Shown here one piece after another: positions 24,210 through 33,186 of a DNA stretch of 64,000 nucleotides (the stretch's first letter is position 1; each line of letters begins with the position of its first letter). Both the position numbers and the translations under genes were made by a program. The notes under the pieces were generated by a model that worked only from the letters and a program-made list of their open reading frames with translations, was not told the origin of the DNA and made no database searches. Source of the stretch: Streptoalloteichus tenebrarius (lineage in GTDB: Bacteria > Actinomycetota > Actinomycetes > Mycobacteriales > Pseudonocardiaceae); NCBI RefSeq assembly GCF_024171885.1, contig NZ_JAMTCP010000028.1:1-64000 (forward strand). Direction: 5' to 3'.

Positions 24210-25985
24210 TCATCTCAGCTTCCGGCCCTCGACCAGTCGGGCCCTGTCCTCGGTGAACCGCTGCACGGCGCGGTCGTGGCCGAAGCCGAGGCGGTCCGGC
24301 GCGTGCAGCCGCAGCATCGTGCGGGAGACGTCCGCCGGCACCCGCCGACGCGTGATCTTGCTGACCACCACCATGGTGAGGAACGCCGCCGGCACGGTGA
24401 CCGCCGCGGGCTGGGTGAGCAGGGGCCCCGCCCATCCTCCGTCGTTGGCCGCCACCACCGTCGCCACCGTGGAGAACAGCGACAGCCCGCCGCCCACCAC
24501 CAGTCCCACCGCCGCGCCGGCCGCCGTCAGCCCACGCCACCAGATCCCCAGCACGAGCAACGGGCAGAAGGTGGAGGCCGCGGTGGCGAAGGCCAGGCCC
24601 ACGCTCTGCGACACGTCCAGCGAGCCGGCGATCACCGCGGCGGTCAGCGGCACCAGCCCGGCGATGACGGTGCCGACCCGCACGTCCCGCACGCGCCCCC
24701 GCAGCACGTCGGTCGACAGCACCCCGGCGACGCTCATCACGAGGCCGGCCGAGGTGGACAGGAACGCCGCGAACGCGCCGGCCGCGGTGAGCGCCGCCAG
24801 CAGCCGTCCGCCCCAGTTGCCCAGCACCGCCGACGGCAGAAGGAGCACCGCGGCGTCGGTGGTGCCGGTGACCAGCAGCTTGGGCACGTACAGCCGGGAC
24901 AGGGCCCCGATGATCGTCGGGAACAGGTAGAACAGCCCGAGCAGCACCAGCACGAACAGGGTCGTCTGCCGGGCCTGGCGCCCGTCGGGGTTGGTGTAGA
25001 ACCGGACCAGCACGTGCGGCAGGCCCATCGTGCCGAGGAACGTCGCGAAGATCAGCGAGTAGGTCCGGAAGAGCGGCCACTCGTCGCCGTAGAGCGGCCG
25101 CAGCCAGCTCGCGTTGTCCGGGGGGGACCCGATCACGACCGGCACGGGCGCGCCCTCGGGGAACCGCAGCCGGGTGCCGGCCGACACCTCCTGGTGGCCG
25201 GGCCCCCAGTAGACGGGGCCGTCCGCGGCGCGGCGGTTGACCTTCCCGTGCGCCTCCAGCAGCACGGGCTCGGCGACCGTGAGCACGACGTTCGTCCGCA
25301 CGTCGAGGGTGGTGTCGGCGGTGAAGACCGGCGGCAACGGGTCGCTGAGGGTGGGCTGCTTCGGGGCGCGGTCGCCCGCGAACGCGATGCAGAGGACGAA
25401 GGCGGGCACGCCGATCGCGGTGAGTTTGATCCAGTACTGGACCGCCTGCACCAGGGTGACCGCGCGCATCCCGCCGAACAGCACGTTCATCACGACGAGC
25501 CCGGCGACCAACAACGCCCCGGCCCACGGCGGCAGGTGGGTGACGGTGCTCAGGGTGAGTCCCGCCCCCTGGAGCTGCGGCACCAGGTAGAGCCACCCGA
25601 TCAGGACGACGAAGATCGTGGCGAGCCGGCGCAGGCGCAACGATCCGAGCCTGGCCTCGGCGAAGTCCGGCAGCGTGTAGGCGCCGGAGCGGCGCAGCGG
25701 CGCGGCGACGAACAACAGCAACGCCAGGTACCCGGCGGTGAAGCCGACCGGGTACCACAGCGCGTCGGCCCCGTCGCGCATCACCAGCCCGGCCACGCCG
25801 AGGAACGACGCGGCCGACAGGTACTCCCCGGCGATGGCCGCCGCGTTGGTCCTGGCCGAGACCACCCGACCGGCGACCAGGAAGTCGGAGGTCGTGCGCG
25901 CCCGGCGGGACCCCCACACCCCGAGTCCGAAGGTGAGCACCGCGACCACCGCGATGCCGGTCAACGCCCAGACGTCCAGCCCCAT
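24210..25985 (-). CDS. Second solute:sodium symporter (monocarboxylate type)
   Basis: This 591-aa SSS transporter is paralogous to the one at 21973. It shows AGEYLSAASFLGVAGL, GGMRAVTLVQAVQYWIK and GTMGLPHVLVRFYTNP. It carries an extra ~95-residue hydrophilic insert (~205-305) between membrane segments, not seen in the first symporter. It is the third gene of an operon: response regulator, small membrane protein, symporter. Co-transcription with a LytTR regulator suggests substrate-responsive control. The exact substrate (pyruvate, lactate or acetate) is unknown. Confidence 0.88.
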   Translation of the reverse strand: MGLDVWALTGIAVVAVLTFGLGVWGSRRARTTSDFLVAGRVVSARTNAAAIAGEYLSAASFLGVAGLVMRDGADALWYPVGFTAGYLALLLFVAAPLRRSGAYTLPDFAEARLGSLRLRRLATIFVVLIGWLYLVPQLQGAGLTLSTVTHLPPWAGALLVAGLVVMNVLFGGMRAVTLVQAVQYWIKLTAIGVPAFVLCIAFAGDRAPKQPTLSDPLPPVFTADTTLDVRTNVVLTVAEPVLLEAHGKVNRRAADGPVYWGPGHQEVSAGTRLRFPEGAPVPVVIGSPPDNASWLRPLYGDEWPLFRTYSLIFATFLGTMGLPHVLVRFYTNPDGRQARQTTLFVLVLLGLFYLFPTIIGALSRLYVPKLLVTGTTDAAVLLLPSAVLGNWGGRLLAALTAAGAFAAFLSTSAGLVMSVAGVLSTDVLRGRVRDVRVGTVIAGLVPLTAAVIAGSLDVSQSVGLAFATAASTFCPLLVLGIWWRGLTAAGAAVGLVVGGGLSLFSTVATVVAANDGGWAGPLLTQPAAVTVPAAFLTMVVVSKITRRRVPADVSRTMLRLHAPDRLGFGHDRAVQRFTEDRARLVEGRKLR

Positions 25986-25994
25986 CGAAGGCTC

Positions 25995-26408
25995 TCAGTT
26001 GTCGAGCATGGTGACGAAGTCGCGCTCGTTGCGTTCGGCGAGCCGGTTGTGCAGGTGGCCGACGCCGACGAGCACGGGGTAGGCCAGCACGCCGAGGATC
26101 AGCCACGGCACCGGGACGCCGAACACGGTGTGGTCGGCGATCTCCGGCACGAGCAGGAAGAGCGCGGGTAACCCGGCCAGCAGCACGACGGTCACCGCGC
26201 CCAGCGTGGCGGCCATCCTGAACTGCGTCCGCACGAGGTCGCGCACCAGCCGCTCGCCCACGGTCGCCTGCTGGCCGACCGGCAGCGGGGGGCGGACGAC
26301 GCGGTGGGGCGCGGCGAGGACCACGCGGACCCGACGCCGGCGCTTGGCCGCGAGGGTCCACTCGTCCCGCCGGCCGGGCGGCGGCCCGAGGGCGTCGTGC
26401 GGGCTCAT
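25995..26408 (-). CDS. Small two-helix membrane protein, symporter partner
   Basis: This 137-aa protein has a basic cytoplasmic N-terminus (RRRRVRVVLAAPHRVVR) and two hydrophobic segments (~67-90 and ~98-118). Position and size mirror the DUF485 protein before the other symporter, although the sequences differ. It overlaps the response-regulator stop by four bases and lies nine bases before the symporter. It is probably an accessory subunit, by analogy. Confidence 0.75.
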   Translation of the reverse strand: MSPHDALGPPPGRRDEWTLAAKRRRRVRVVLAAPHRVVRPPLPVGQQATVGERLVRDLVRTQFRMAATLGAVTVVLLAGLPALFLLVPEIADHTVFGVPVPWLILGVLAYPVLVGVGHLHNRLAERNERDFVTMLDN

Positions 26409-27241
26409 CGCGACCCCCAGTTGTTCTTCGGACCCCTGACCAGGCGGTCCTTGAGGTCCCGGGTGTGTCGCCGGCTGACCGGCAACGTCTTGGCCCCCTC
26501 ACCGCGCCCCACCACCACCTGGTAGCCGGAGGAGCCCATCTGGAGCTCGCTGATCAGCGGCAGGGACACGAGGTAGGAGCGGTGGATGCGCACGAACCCG
26601 GCGTCGGCCCAGCGTTCCTCCAGTTGGGCCAACGGGATCCGCACGAGGTGGCTGCCGTCGGTGGTCCACAGCCGCGCGTAGTCGCCCTGTGCCTCGACCC
26701 ACTGCACGGTCGACCGGGGCACGAGCTTGGTCGTCCCCGCCAGCTCGACCGGGATCACCTCCTCGTCGTGGTGCTCCTCGGCCGCGCCCGAGTGCGCCGA
26801 GCGCACCTTCTGGATCAGCCGGAGGACGCGCTCCACGCGGTCCGCCCTGGGCGGCTTGAGGATGTAGTCGAGGGCGCCCAGCTCGTAGGCCTGCGCGGCC
26901 TGTTCGGGGTGGCCGGTCACGAAGACCAGCGCGGGCGGCTCCCGGAACGCCTCCAGCACCCGGCCCAGCTCCATGCCGGACAGGCCGGGCATGTTGATGT
27001 CGGCGAACACCGCGTCCACCGGGCAGGCGACGCTGCGCACCGGGGGGCGTGAGGAGTCGGGTCCGCCCCGGATCAGGCGGAGCGCCTCGGCGGCGTCGAA
27101 CGCGGTGAGCAGTTGCCTGACCCGAGGGTTGTTCCCGAGCAGGTAGGCGATCTCCTCCAGGTTGCGGGGCTCGTCGTCCACCGCCAAGACGACGAGGCCG
27201 TCCGTGCCCGGGTGCGCACTCGTGCTCGTGTGGGTACTCAC
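26405..27241 (-). CDS. LytTR-family response regulator
   Basis: This 278-aa DNA-binding response regulator has an N-terminal receiver (~17-140) with Asp22/Asp23, phospho-acceptor Asp81 in FADINMPG, Thr109 and Lys129 in LKPP. A C-terminal LytTR domain follows (~165-270: GTTKLVPRSTVQWVEAQGDY, then RIHRSYLVSL). It is likely phosphorylated by the LytS-type kinase at 28777-30147, which lies ~1.5 kb upstream on the same strand with sppA between. It heads the operon with the small membrane protein and symporter, so it probably controls carboxylate uptake, as BtsR and YpdB do in E. coli. Confidence 0.93.
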   Translation of the reverse strand: MSTHTSTSAHPGTDGLVVLAVDDEPRNLEEIAYLLGNNPRVRQLLTAFDAAEALRLIRGGPDSSRPPVRSVACPVDAVFADINMPGLSGMELGRVLEAFREPPALVFVTGHPEQAAQAYELGALDYILKPPRADRVERVLRLIQKVRSAHSGAAEEHHDEEVIPVELAGTTKLVPRSTVQWVEAQGDYARLWTTDGSHLVRIPLAQLEERWADAGFVRIHRSYLVSLPLISELQMGSSGYQVVVGRGEGAKTLPVSRRHTRDLKDRLVRGPKNNWGSR

Positions 27242-27817
27242 TGTGACGCCCTATCCTGCCGATCCGCCTGGCTGGCTGTCCACGGTGACGCGACCGCCCG
27301 TCGGGGTGACGGTGTGGAGCGTTCCGCGCCGCCTCCGCCGGAGCAGGTGATCACTATGGCGCGCGGCCCGTGCCGGGCGGCATGCGGGGCCCACCCCTAG
27401 TTGATCACGCACTCATTCGGAGCAACGAGCGGGAGACGCGCCGGTCACGCGTCCATTCGGCAGCACCCACCGAAAGAGCGGCTCTCGCGGCGGGTCCGCT
27501 GACGTCATGGCGCACGGGAAGAGAGGGTCGGCGTCCACGAGCAGCGCCGAACCACCAGTTTTCCCAGGGCCACGGGCAATTGCCCTGCACTGTCCACTAT
27601 GGACAACCAAGGTCGCGCTACGACCAACCGCAGCACGACCAACGGCAGGTTCTGGGATTCCGGCACGACGTCCCAGAACGCATCGTGCGCTCTCGATGGC
27701 CTTGCTGGCGCGGTCATCGCCAGTCCTGTCCCGGGACGCGCACCGCGCGCACCGACCAGAGGGCATGGCTGCCCCGTCACCAGGACGAGGCAGCCACCCC
27801 ACCGCCGAACTACGGCG
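27242..27817. other. Intergenic region between the response regulator and sppA
   Basis: These 576 bp hold no convincing gene. The part at ~27400-27800 is visibly richer in A/T than the rest of the window and contains short palindromes such as GTCC-ACTAT-GGAC near 27590-27603. It should hold the promoter of the response-regulator operon. Open frames across it lack ribosome binding sites and protein-like composition. Confidence 0.45.
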
Positions 27818-28693
27818 CTACAGACCGAACCGGGACCAGACAGCCCGGTGCTCCAACGCCTCGATCGCGCCGAGCACACCCTCCGCCGGGCCCGCGCCGA
27901 ACCGGGCCGCCGCCCCACCCAGACCGAGCCGGGCCAGCAGCGGCCTGCGGGGCTCCGCGACCGCGACCGTGGCGTCCGGCCAGCGCTCGCCCACGACCCC
28001 GCGCATCGTGCCCAGGCCGTCGACCAGGCCGAGGTCCAGCGCCTTCGCCCCGGTCCACACCTCGCCGGAGAACAGGTCCGCCTCCTCGCCGCGCAGCCGG
28101 CCGCCACGGCGCTCGCGCACCCACTCGACGAACTGGGCGTGCAGGTCGGCCTGCATGGCCTTCAGCCAGGCGACGTCCTCGGGCTTCTCCGGCTGGAACG
28201 GGTCGAGCCGCGCCTTGTGCTCGCCGGCCGTGTGCACCCGTCGTTCGACGCCGAACCGCTCCAACAGGCCCGCCAGGCCGAACCCGGCGCTGACCACGCC
28301 GATCGAGCCGACCAACGAGGTCGGGTGGGCGTAGATCTCGTCGGCCGCGCACGCGAGCCAGTACCCGCCGGAGGCGGCGACGTCCTCGCAGAACGCCAGC
28401 ACCGGCACGTTCTTCTTCGCCGCGAGGCCGCGCACCCGGTCGGCGATCAGCGCCGACTGGGTGGGGGCCCCGCCGGGCGAGTTGACCTCCAGCGCGACGG
28501 CGACCAGCCGGTCGTGGCCGAAGGCCCTGGTCAACGCCGTCTCCACGGCGTGCGTGTTGATCGTGGCCCTGGCCACCGGCGTGGGCGTCGGGGTGATCAC
28601 GCCGTGCAGGCGGACCACCGCCACCACCGGGCGTTCCGCCCGCTCGCCGAGCCGACCCGGCAACCGTGAGGCCAACCGCTCCGCGACGTTCAT
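27818..28693 (-). CDS. sppA: Signal peptide peptidase SppA-type protease (S49)
   Basis: This 291-aa S49 serine protease degrades cleaved signal peptides. The Ser/Lys dyad is clear: Ser108 in AASGGYW and Lys160 in HTAGEHKAR, 52 residues apart as in single-domain Bacillus SppA. LEVNSPGGAP (69-78) forms the oxyanion region. No obvious N-terminal transmembrane helix is present, unlike many homologues, so it may be peripheral or cytoplasmic. The ATG is preceded by a leaderless-type -10 box. It interrupts the kinase/regulator pair. Confidence 0.88.
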   Translation of the reverse strand: MNVAERLASRLPGRLGERAERPVVAVVRLHGVITPTPTPVARATINTHAVETALTRAFGHDRLVAVALEVNSPGGAPTQSALIADRVRGLAAKKNVPVLAFCEDVAASGGYWLACAADEIYAHPTSLVGSIGVVSAGFGLAGLLERFGVERRVHTAGEHKARLDPFQPEKPEDVAWLKAMQADLHAQFVEWVRERRGGRLRGEEADLFSGEVWTGAKALDLGLVDGLGTMRGVVGERWPDATVAVAEPRRPLLARLGLGGAAARFGAGPAEGVLGAIEALEHRAVWSRFGL

Positions 28694-28699
28694 GTGCCC

Positions 28700-28705
28700 A
28701 CACTA
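28700..28705 (-). promoter_or_regulatory. -10 box TAGTGT, leaderless start
   Basis: On the minus strand TAGTGT ends six bases before the ATG at 28693 of sppA. sppA therefore probably has its own promoter between it and the kinase gene. Confidence 0.5.
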
Positions 28706-28776
28706 CGGATCAGGCCACGGCCCGCGCCGGCGCCCGGCCCCGGGCTCCTCAGGGGGCGGTCACGACCGGGCGCCGG

Positions 28777-30147
28777 TCACCGCCGGCCGACCGGGGTCTC
28801 CTGGGGCGAGGCCACCACCCGGAGCTTGGGCTGCGCGGGGACCGGCAGCGCCTCGGGGTCGAACCCCGCGGCCCGGAAGTCCCCGTCGTCGTCCAGGTGG
28901 CCGCGGAGGTCGTCGTCCCGGTCCCCGTCGTCCTCGAAGAGCTGCCAGGCGGGGGGTTGGGCGTGCACGCCGGCCCTGAACTTCGGGACCCGCATGATCA
29001 CCTTGGTGCCGGCCCCGAAGTTGGTCTCCACGATGAGCCCGTAGTCGTCGCCGAACGCCGTGAGCAGCCGCTGGTTGATGTTGCCGAGGCCGACGTGCGC
29101 GCCGGTGACGTGGGCGTTGGCGAGTTCCTCGCGCAGGCGCTCCGGGTCCATGCCCACGCCGTCGTCCTCCACGCTGATCACCGCCTCCGCGCCGGCGTCG
29201 GCCGCGACCACGGTGATCGTGCCGCCCTCCCGCTTGCCGGCCAGCCCGTGCCGGACCGCGTTCTCCACCAGCGGCTGCAACGTCAGGAAGGGCAACGTCA
29301 CCGGCAACACCTCCGGCGAGATCTGCAACTCGATCCTCAGCCGGTCCTCGCCGAAACGCGCCTGCTCCAGCGTCAGGTACCGCTCGATGTTGTGCAGCTC
29401 GTCGGCCAACGTCGTGTACTCGCCGGCGGTGCGGAAGGAGTACCTCGTGAAGTCGGCGAAGTCGAGGAGCAGCTCCCGCGCCTGCTGGGGGTCGGTGCGC
29501 ACCAACGAGCCGATCGTCGTGAGCGCGTTGTAGAGGAAGTGCGGCGAGATCTGCGCGCGCAGCGCCTTGAGCTCGGCCGTCGCGAGCTGCGCCCTGGACT
29601 CCTGGAGCTCGGCGAGGGAGAGCTGGATCGACACGTACGTCGCGGCCTCGGCCGCGGCGCGGTCCAGCCGTTTCCCGTTGGTGGAGGCCACGATCGTCAA
29701 CGCGCCCGCCGTCCTGCCGTCGACCTGGAGCGGCACCACGACCGCGTGCCGCATCGGGCAGCGGGGGACCTCGCAGTAGAGGTTGCCGTGGTCGATCTTC
29801 TGCTTCCTGCCGGTGGTGAGGACCGCGACGATCGCGTCGGAGATGTCGGCGTAGTGGTGGTTCGCCTCCCCGTCCCACGCCAGGAGCTGGCCCTGGGCGT
29901 CGCTCAGCGCCACCGCGACGCAGGCCAGCAGCTCGCGCAGGTGCGGCGCGGCGGCCTCCGCCGACTTCACCGACAGCCCGTCCTGCAACGCCGGCGCGGC
30001 CCGGGAGACCCTGTGCAGCGCGTCCAGCGTGGCGTTCTCCACCGAGGTGCTCACCCTGCGGGCCCGGCACAGCATGAGGAACAGGGAGAGCACCGCGGCG
30101 GTGGAGACCAGGGTGGGCGTCGTTTGCTGGATGATCAGCTCCCGCAC
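28777..30147 (-). CDS. LytS-type sensor histidine kinase
   Basis: This 456-aa kinase has one N-terminal transmembrane helix (~11-27), a GAF-like sensory region (~45-175), a His-kinase dimerisation segment with phospho-acceptor His203 in QISPHFLYNAL, the N-box PLVENAVRHGL and a glycine-rich ATP lid (GVGMDPERL, GLGNINQRL). An acidic tail follows. The GAF region carries an H-x4-C-x4-C-x3-H cluster (residues 120-134) that could bind a metal or sense redox. The likely partner is the LytTR regulator at 26405. It is divergent from lutA, so ligand sensing related to lactate or pyruvate is plausible. Confidence 0.92.
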   Translation of the reverse strand: MRELIIQQTTPTLVSTAAVLSLFLMLCRARRVSTSVENATLDALHRVSRAAPALQDGLSVKSAEAAAPHLRELLACVAVALSDAQGQLLAWDGEANHHYADISDAIVAVLTTGRKQKIDHGNLYCEVPRCPMRHAVVVPLQVDGRTAGALTIVASTNGKRLDRAAAEAATYVSIQLSLAELQESRAQLATAELKALRAQISPHFLYNALTTIGSLVRTDPQQARELLLDFADFTRYSFRTAGEYTTLADELHNIERYLTLEQARFGEDRLRIELQISPEVLPVTLPFLTLQPLVENAVRHGLAGKREGGTITVVAADAGAEAVISVEDDGVGMDPERLREELANAHVTGAHVGLGNINQRLLTAFGDDYGLIVETNFGAGTKVIMRVPKFRAGVHAQPPAWQLFEDDGDRDDDLRGHLDDDGDFRAAGFDPEALPVPAQPKLRVVASPQETPVGRR

Positions 30148-30222
30148 GCGACCAATGCTGGGGGGACGCGGGCCCCCGGGGCAACCGCCGGCAGCAAGGT
30201 CACGTAAATCGATCGGGTGAAT

Positions 30223-30236
30223 GTTGTGGGGACAAC
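30223..30236. promoter_or_regulatory. Palindrome resembling a GntR/LldR operator
   Basis: GTTGTGGGGACAAC is a perfect inverted repeat (GTTGT-N4-ACAAC) in the 233-bp divergent spacer between the kinase and lutA. It resembles FadR-subfamily sites such as the LldR consensus TNGTNNNACNA, with one extra central base. No gntR gene is adjacent. Confidence 0.4.
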
Positions 30237-30380
30237 CTGTCGCGGAGCCGGCTCCCTGACGACATCTTGGTCTTGTGGACGGGCTGGGCCGCGACGCCCG
30301 CGCGGCGCGGCAGGGCCGTCCGGGACCGCGAGGGGAGCGGGCCTGGACAGCGACGGGACTGGGCCGGCAGGGTGAACAGG

Positions 30381-31136
30381 GTGTCGACGCGGAGATCGAG
30401 TCCGGTGCGGGTCGCGCTGTTCGCGACCTGCCTGACGGACACGTTGTTCCCCGGGACCGCGATCGCCGCCACCCGACTTCTGGAGCGGTTGGGGTGCCGC
30501 GTCGAGTTCCCGCTCGACCAGACCTGCTGCGGCCAGATGCACCTCAACACCGGCTACCGGGAGCACGCCGCCGACCTCGCCGAGCGGTACGCCGCGATCT
30601 TCGCGGGCTACGACGCGGTGGTGGCGCCCTCCGGGTCGTGCGTGGCGATGGTGCGGGAGTTCCACCAGGACCTCGTCGCCTCCCCCTCCCGCAACGGCGC
30701 GGTCCGCCACACCTACGAGCTCTCCGAGTTCCTGGTCGACGTCCTCGGGGTGACCGACGTCGGCGCGTACTTCCCGCACCGGGTCACCTACCACCCGACC
30801 TGCCACTCGTTGCGGGCCATCGGGGTGGGCGACCGCCCGCTGCGCCTGCTGTCCTCGGTGCGCGGCCTGGACCTGGTCGCACTGCCCGAGGCCGAGACGT
30901 GCTGCGGGTTCGGCGGCACCTTCGCCGTGAAGAACGCGGACGTGTCGACCGCGATGCTCGCCGACAAGATGCGGTGCGTGGCGGAGACCGGGGCGGAGGT
31001 GCTGACGGCGGGCGACAACTCCTGCCTGATGCACATCGGCGGCGGCCTGTCCCGGCTCCGGGTCGGCGTGCGCACGGTGCACCTGGCGGAGATCCTGGCC
31101 AGCACGGAGGAGGAGCCATGGCGGGCACCGGCGTGA
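30381..31136 (+). CDS. lutA: L-lactate utilization protein LutA
   Basis: LutA is the cysteine-rich (CCG-domain) subunit of the LutABC complex, which oxidises L-lactate to pyruvate in the cytoplasm. The 251-aa protein has both CCG motifs: DQTCCGQMH (Cys49-Cys50) and AETCCGFGG. VALFATCLTDTLFPG is the typical start of the family. The GTG at 30381 has an AGGG-type site upstream; GTG at 30405 is an alternative. The gene overlaps lutB by 19 bases. Confidence 0.92.
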   Translation: MSTRRSSPVRVALFATCLTDTLFPGTAIAATRLLERLGCRVEFPLDQTCCGQMHLNTGYREHAADLAERYAAIFAGYDAVVAPSGSCVAMVREFHQDLVASPSRNGAVRHTYELSEFLVDVLGVTDVGAYFPHRVTYHPTCHSLRAIGVGDRPLRLLSSVRGLDLVALPEAETCCGFGGTFAVKNADVSTAMLADKMRCVAETGAEVLTAGDNSCLMHIGGGLSRLRVGVRTVHLAEILASTEEEPWRAPA

Positions 31137-32548
31137 CGTGGCTGGGCACCCCGGCCTTCCCGAGGGCGGCGCGGGGCGCGCTGGCCGACACCCAGCTCCG
31201 GCGCAACCTCCGCAAGGCCACCCACACCATCCGCGACAAGCGCGCCGCCGCCGTCGCGGAGCTGGCCGACTGGGAGCGCCTGCGGCGCGCGGGCGCCGCG
31301 ATCAAGGACAGCGTGCTGGCCAACCTGGACGTCCACCTGGAGCGGCTGGAGGCCGCGGTGACCGCGCGCGGCGGCGTGGTGCACTGGGCGCGGGACGCCG
31401 ACGAGGCCAACGCGATCATCCTGCGGCTGGTGCGGGCGGCCGGGGCCGACGAGGTGGTCAAGGTGAAGTCCATGGCCACCGCCGAGATCGGGCTGAACGA
31501 GGCGCTGGCCGAGGGCGGTGTCCGCGCGGTCGAGACCGACCTCGCCGAGCTGATCGTGCAGCTCGGCCGCGACCGCCCGTCGCACATCCTGGTCCCGGCG
31601 ATCCACCGCAACCGCGCGGAGATCCGGGAGATCTTCCGCAGGGAGATGCCGTCGGCCTCGCCCGGCCTGACCGACGACCCGCGCGAGCTGGCCGACGCGG
31701 CCCGGCACCACCTGCGGCTGAAGTTCCTGTCGGCGCGGGTCGCCGTCTCGGGGGCCAACTTCGCGGTCGCCGACACCGGCTCGGTCGTGGTGGTGGAGTC
31801 GGAGGGCAACGGGCGGATGTGCCTGACCCTGCCGGAGACCCTGATCACCGTGATGGGCATCGAGAAGGTGGTGCCCACCTGGCGGGACCTGGAGGTGTTC
31901 CTCCAGCTCCTGCCGAGGTCGTCCACGGCGGAGCGGATGAACCCCTACACGTCGGTGTGGACCGGGGTGACCCCGGGCGACGGGCCGCGCCAGTTCCACC
32001 TGGTGCTCCTGGACAACGGCCGCACGGACACGCTGGCCGACGAGGTCGGCCGGCAGGCGCTGCGCTGCATCCGGTGCTCGGCCTGCCTGAACTCCTGCCC
32101 CGTCTACGAGCGGACGGGCGGGCAGGCGTACGGGTCGGTCTACCCCGGGCCGATCGGGGCGATCCTCACGCCGCAACTGCTGGGCGACCTCTCCCACCCC
32201 CAGCCGGCCTCGCTGCCCTACGCGTCGTCGTTGTGCGGCGCGTGTTTCGAGGTCTGCCCGGTGCGCATCGACATCCCCAGGGTCCTGGTGCACCTGCGGT
32301 CCCGCGTCGTGGACGCCAGGGGCGGCCGGTCGCCGGAGGCGGCGGCGATGGCGGCGCTCGCCTGGATCATGCGGGACCCCGGCCGGTTCGAGGCGGCGCA
32401 ACGGGCGGGGTCGCTGGCCCGCCTGCTGGCCCGGCAGGGGCGGATCAGCCGGCTGCCGTGGCCGGGGTCGCGGTGGACGTCGGCGCGGGACGTGCCCGCG
32501 CCGCCCCGGGAGTCGTTCCGGGCGTGGTGGAGGCGCAACCGTGGTTGA
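31118..32548 (+). CDS. lutB: L-lactate utilization iron-sulfur protein LutB
   Basis: This 476-aa iron-sulfur protein is the electron-transferring core of LutABC. The N-terminal DUF162/LUD domain (~60-290) includes VVKVKSMATAEIGLNEAL. Two ferredoxin-like clusters follow: Cys317, Cys320, Cys323 and Cys327 (CIRCSACLNSCP), then Cys373, Cys376 and Cys380 (CGACFEVCPV). The ATG follows a GGAGGAGGAG site and lies inside the end of lutA. It overlaps lutC by eight bases, so all three are one operon. Confidence 0.95.
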   Translation: MAGTGVTWLGTPAFPRAARGALADTQLRRNLRKATHTIRDKRAAAVAELADWERLRRAGAAIKDSVLANLDVHLERLEAAVTARGGVVHWARDADEANAIILRLVRAAGADEVVKVKSMATAEIGLNEALAEGGVRAVETDLAELIVQLGRDRPSHILVPAIHRNRAEIREIFRREMPSASPGLTDDPRELADAARHHLRLKFLSARVAVSGANFAVADTGSVVVVESEGNGRMCLTLPETLITVMGIEKVVPTWRDLEVFLQLLPRSSTAERMNPYTSVWTGVTPGDGPRQFHLVLLDNGRTDTLADEVGRQALRCIRCSACLNSCPVYERTGGQAYGSVYPGPIGAILTPQLLGDLSHPQPASLPYASSLCGACFEVCPVRIDIPRVLVHLRSRVVDARGGRSPEAAAMAALAWIMRDPGRFEAAQRAGSLARLLARQGRISRLPWPGSRWTSARDVPAPPRESFRAWWRRNRG

Positions 32549-33173
32549 TCCCGATCCGCACGCGTCGGCGCGTTCCGAGGTGTTGGGCCGCATCAGGGCG
32601 GCCATCGGGCCGGACCGCCCCCGGGTCCAGATCCCCAGGGACTACGACGTCCGGCGGGAGCACGGCAACGTCGTGGAGCTGCTGGCGCGGCGGATCGCGG
32701 ACTACCGGGCCGTCGTGCGGCGGGTGGCGGCGGCCGACCTGCCGGACGCGATCGGCACGTTGCTGGCCCGCCGCCAGGTGCGGATCATGCTGGGTCCGGC
32801 GGACCTGCCGGAGGAGTGGCGGGCGCCGGACGTGGAGTGGCACCTGGACGACCCGCCGCTGACCGTCGAGCAGCTCGACCGGGCCGACGGCGTGCTCACG
32901 GGCTGCGCCGTGGCGATCGCCGAGACGGGGACCATCGTGTTGGACGCGGGCGCCGCGCAGGGGCGCCGCGCGCTCACCCTGGTGCCGGACTACCACCTGT
33001 GCGTGGTGCGCGCGGACCAGGTCGTCGGCTCGGTGCCCGAGGCGCTGGCGCGGCTGGACCCGGTGCGGCCGTTGACGTTCGTCAGCGGTCCCTCGGCGAC
33101 CAGCGACATCGAGCTGGACCGGGTCGAGGGCGTGCACGGGCCGCGCACGCTGGAGGTGCTCGTCGCCTCGTGA
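32541..33173 (+). CDS. lutC: L-lactate utilization protein LutC
   Basis: This 210-aa LUD-domain protein completes the LutABC lactate oxidation complex. Family features are the N-terminal ARSEVLGRIRAAIG, AETGTIVLDAG and the C-terminal FVSGPSATSDIE, followed by VHGPRTLEVLV. The GTG start lies within the last codons of lutB. The gene is convergent with the DNA glycosylase, only 13 bp away. Confidence 0.94.
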   Translation: MVDPDPHASARSEVLGRIRAAIGPDRPRVQIPRDYDVRREHGNVVELLARRIADYRAVVRRVAAADLPDAIGTLLARRQVRIMLGPADLPEEWRAPDVEWHLDDPPLTVEQLDRADGVLTGCAVAIAETGTIVLDAGAAQGRRALTLVPDYHLCVVRADQVVGSVPEALARLDPVRPLTFVSGPSATSDIELDRVEGVHGPRTLEVLVAS

Positions 33174-33186
33174 CGCGCCGGGAGCG

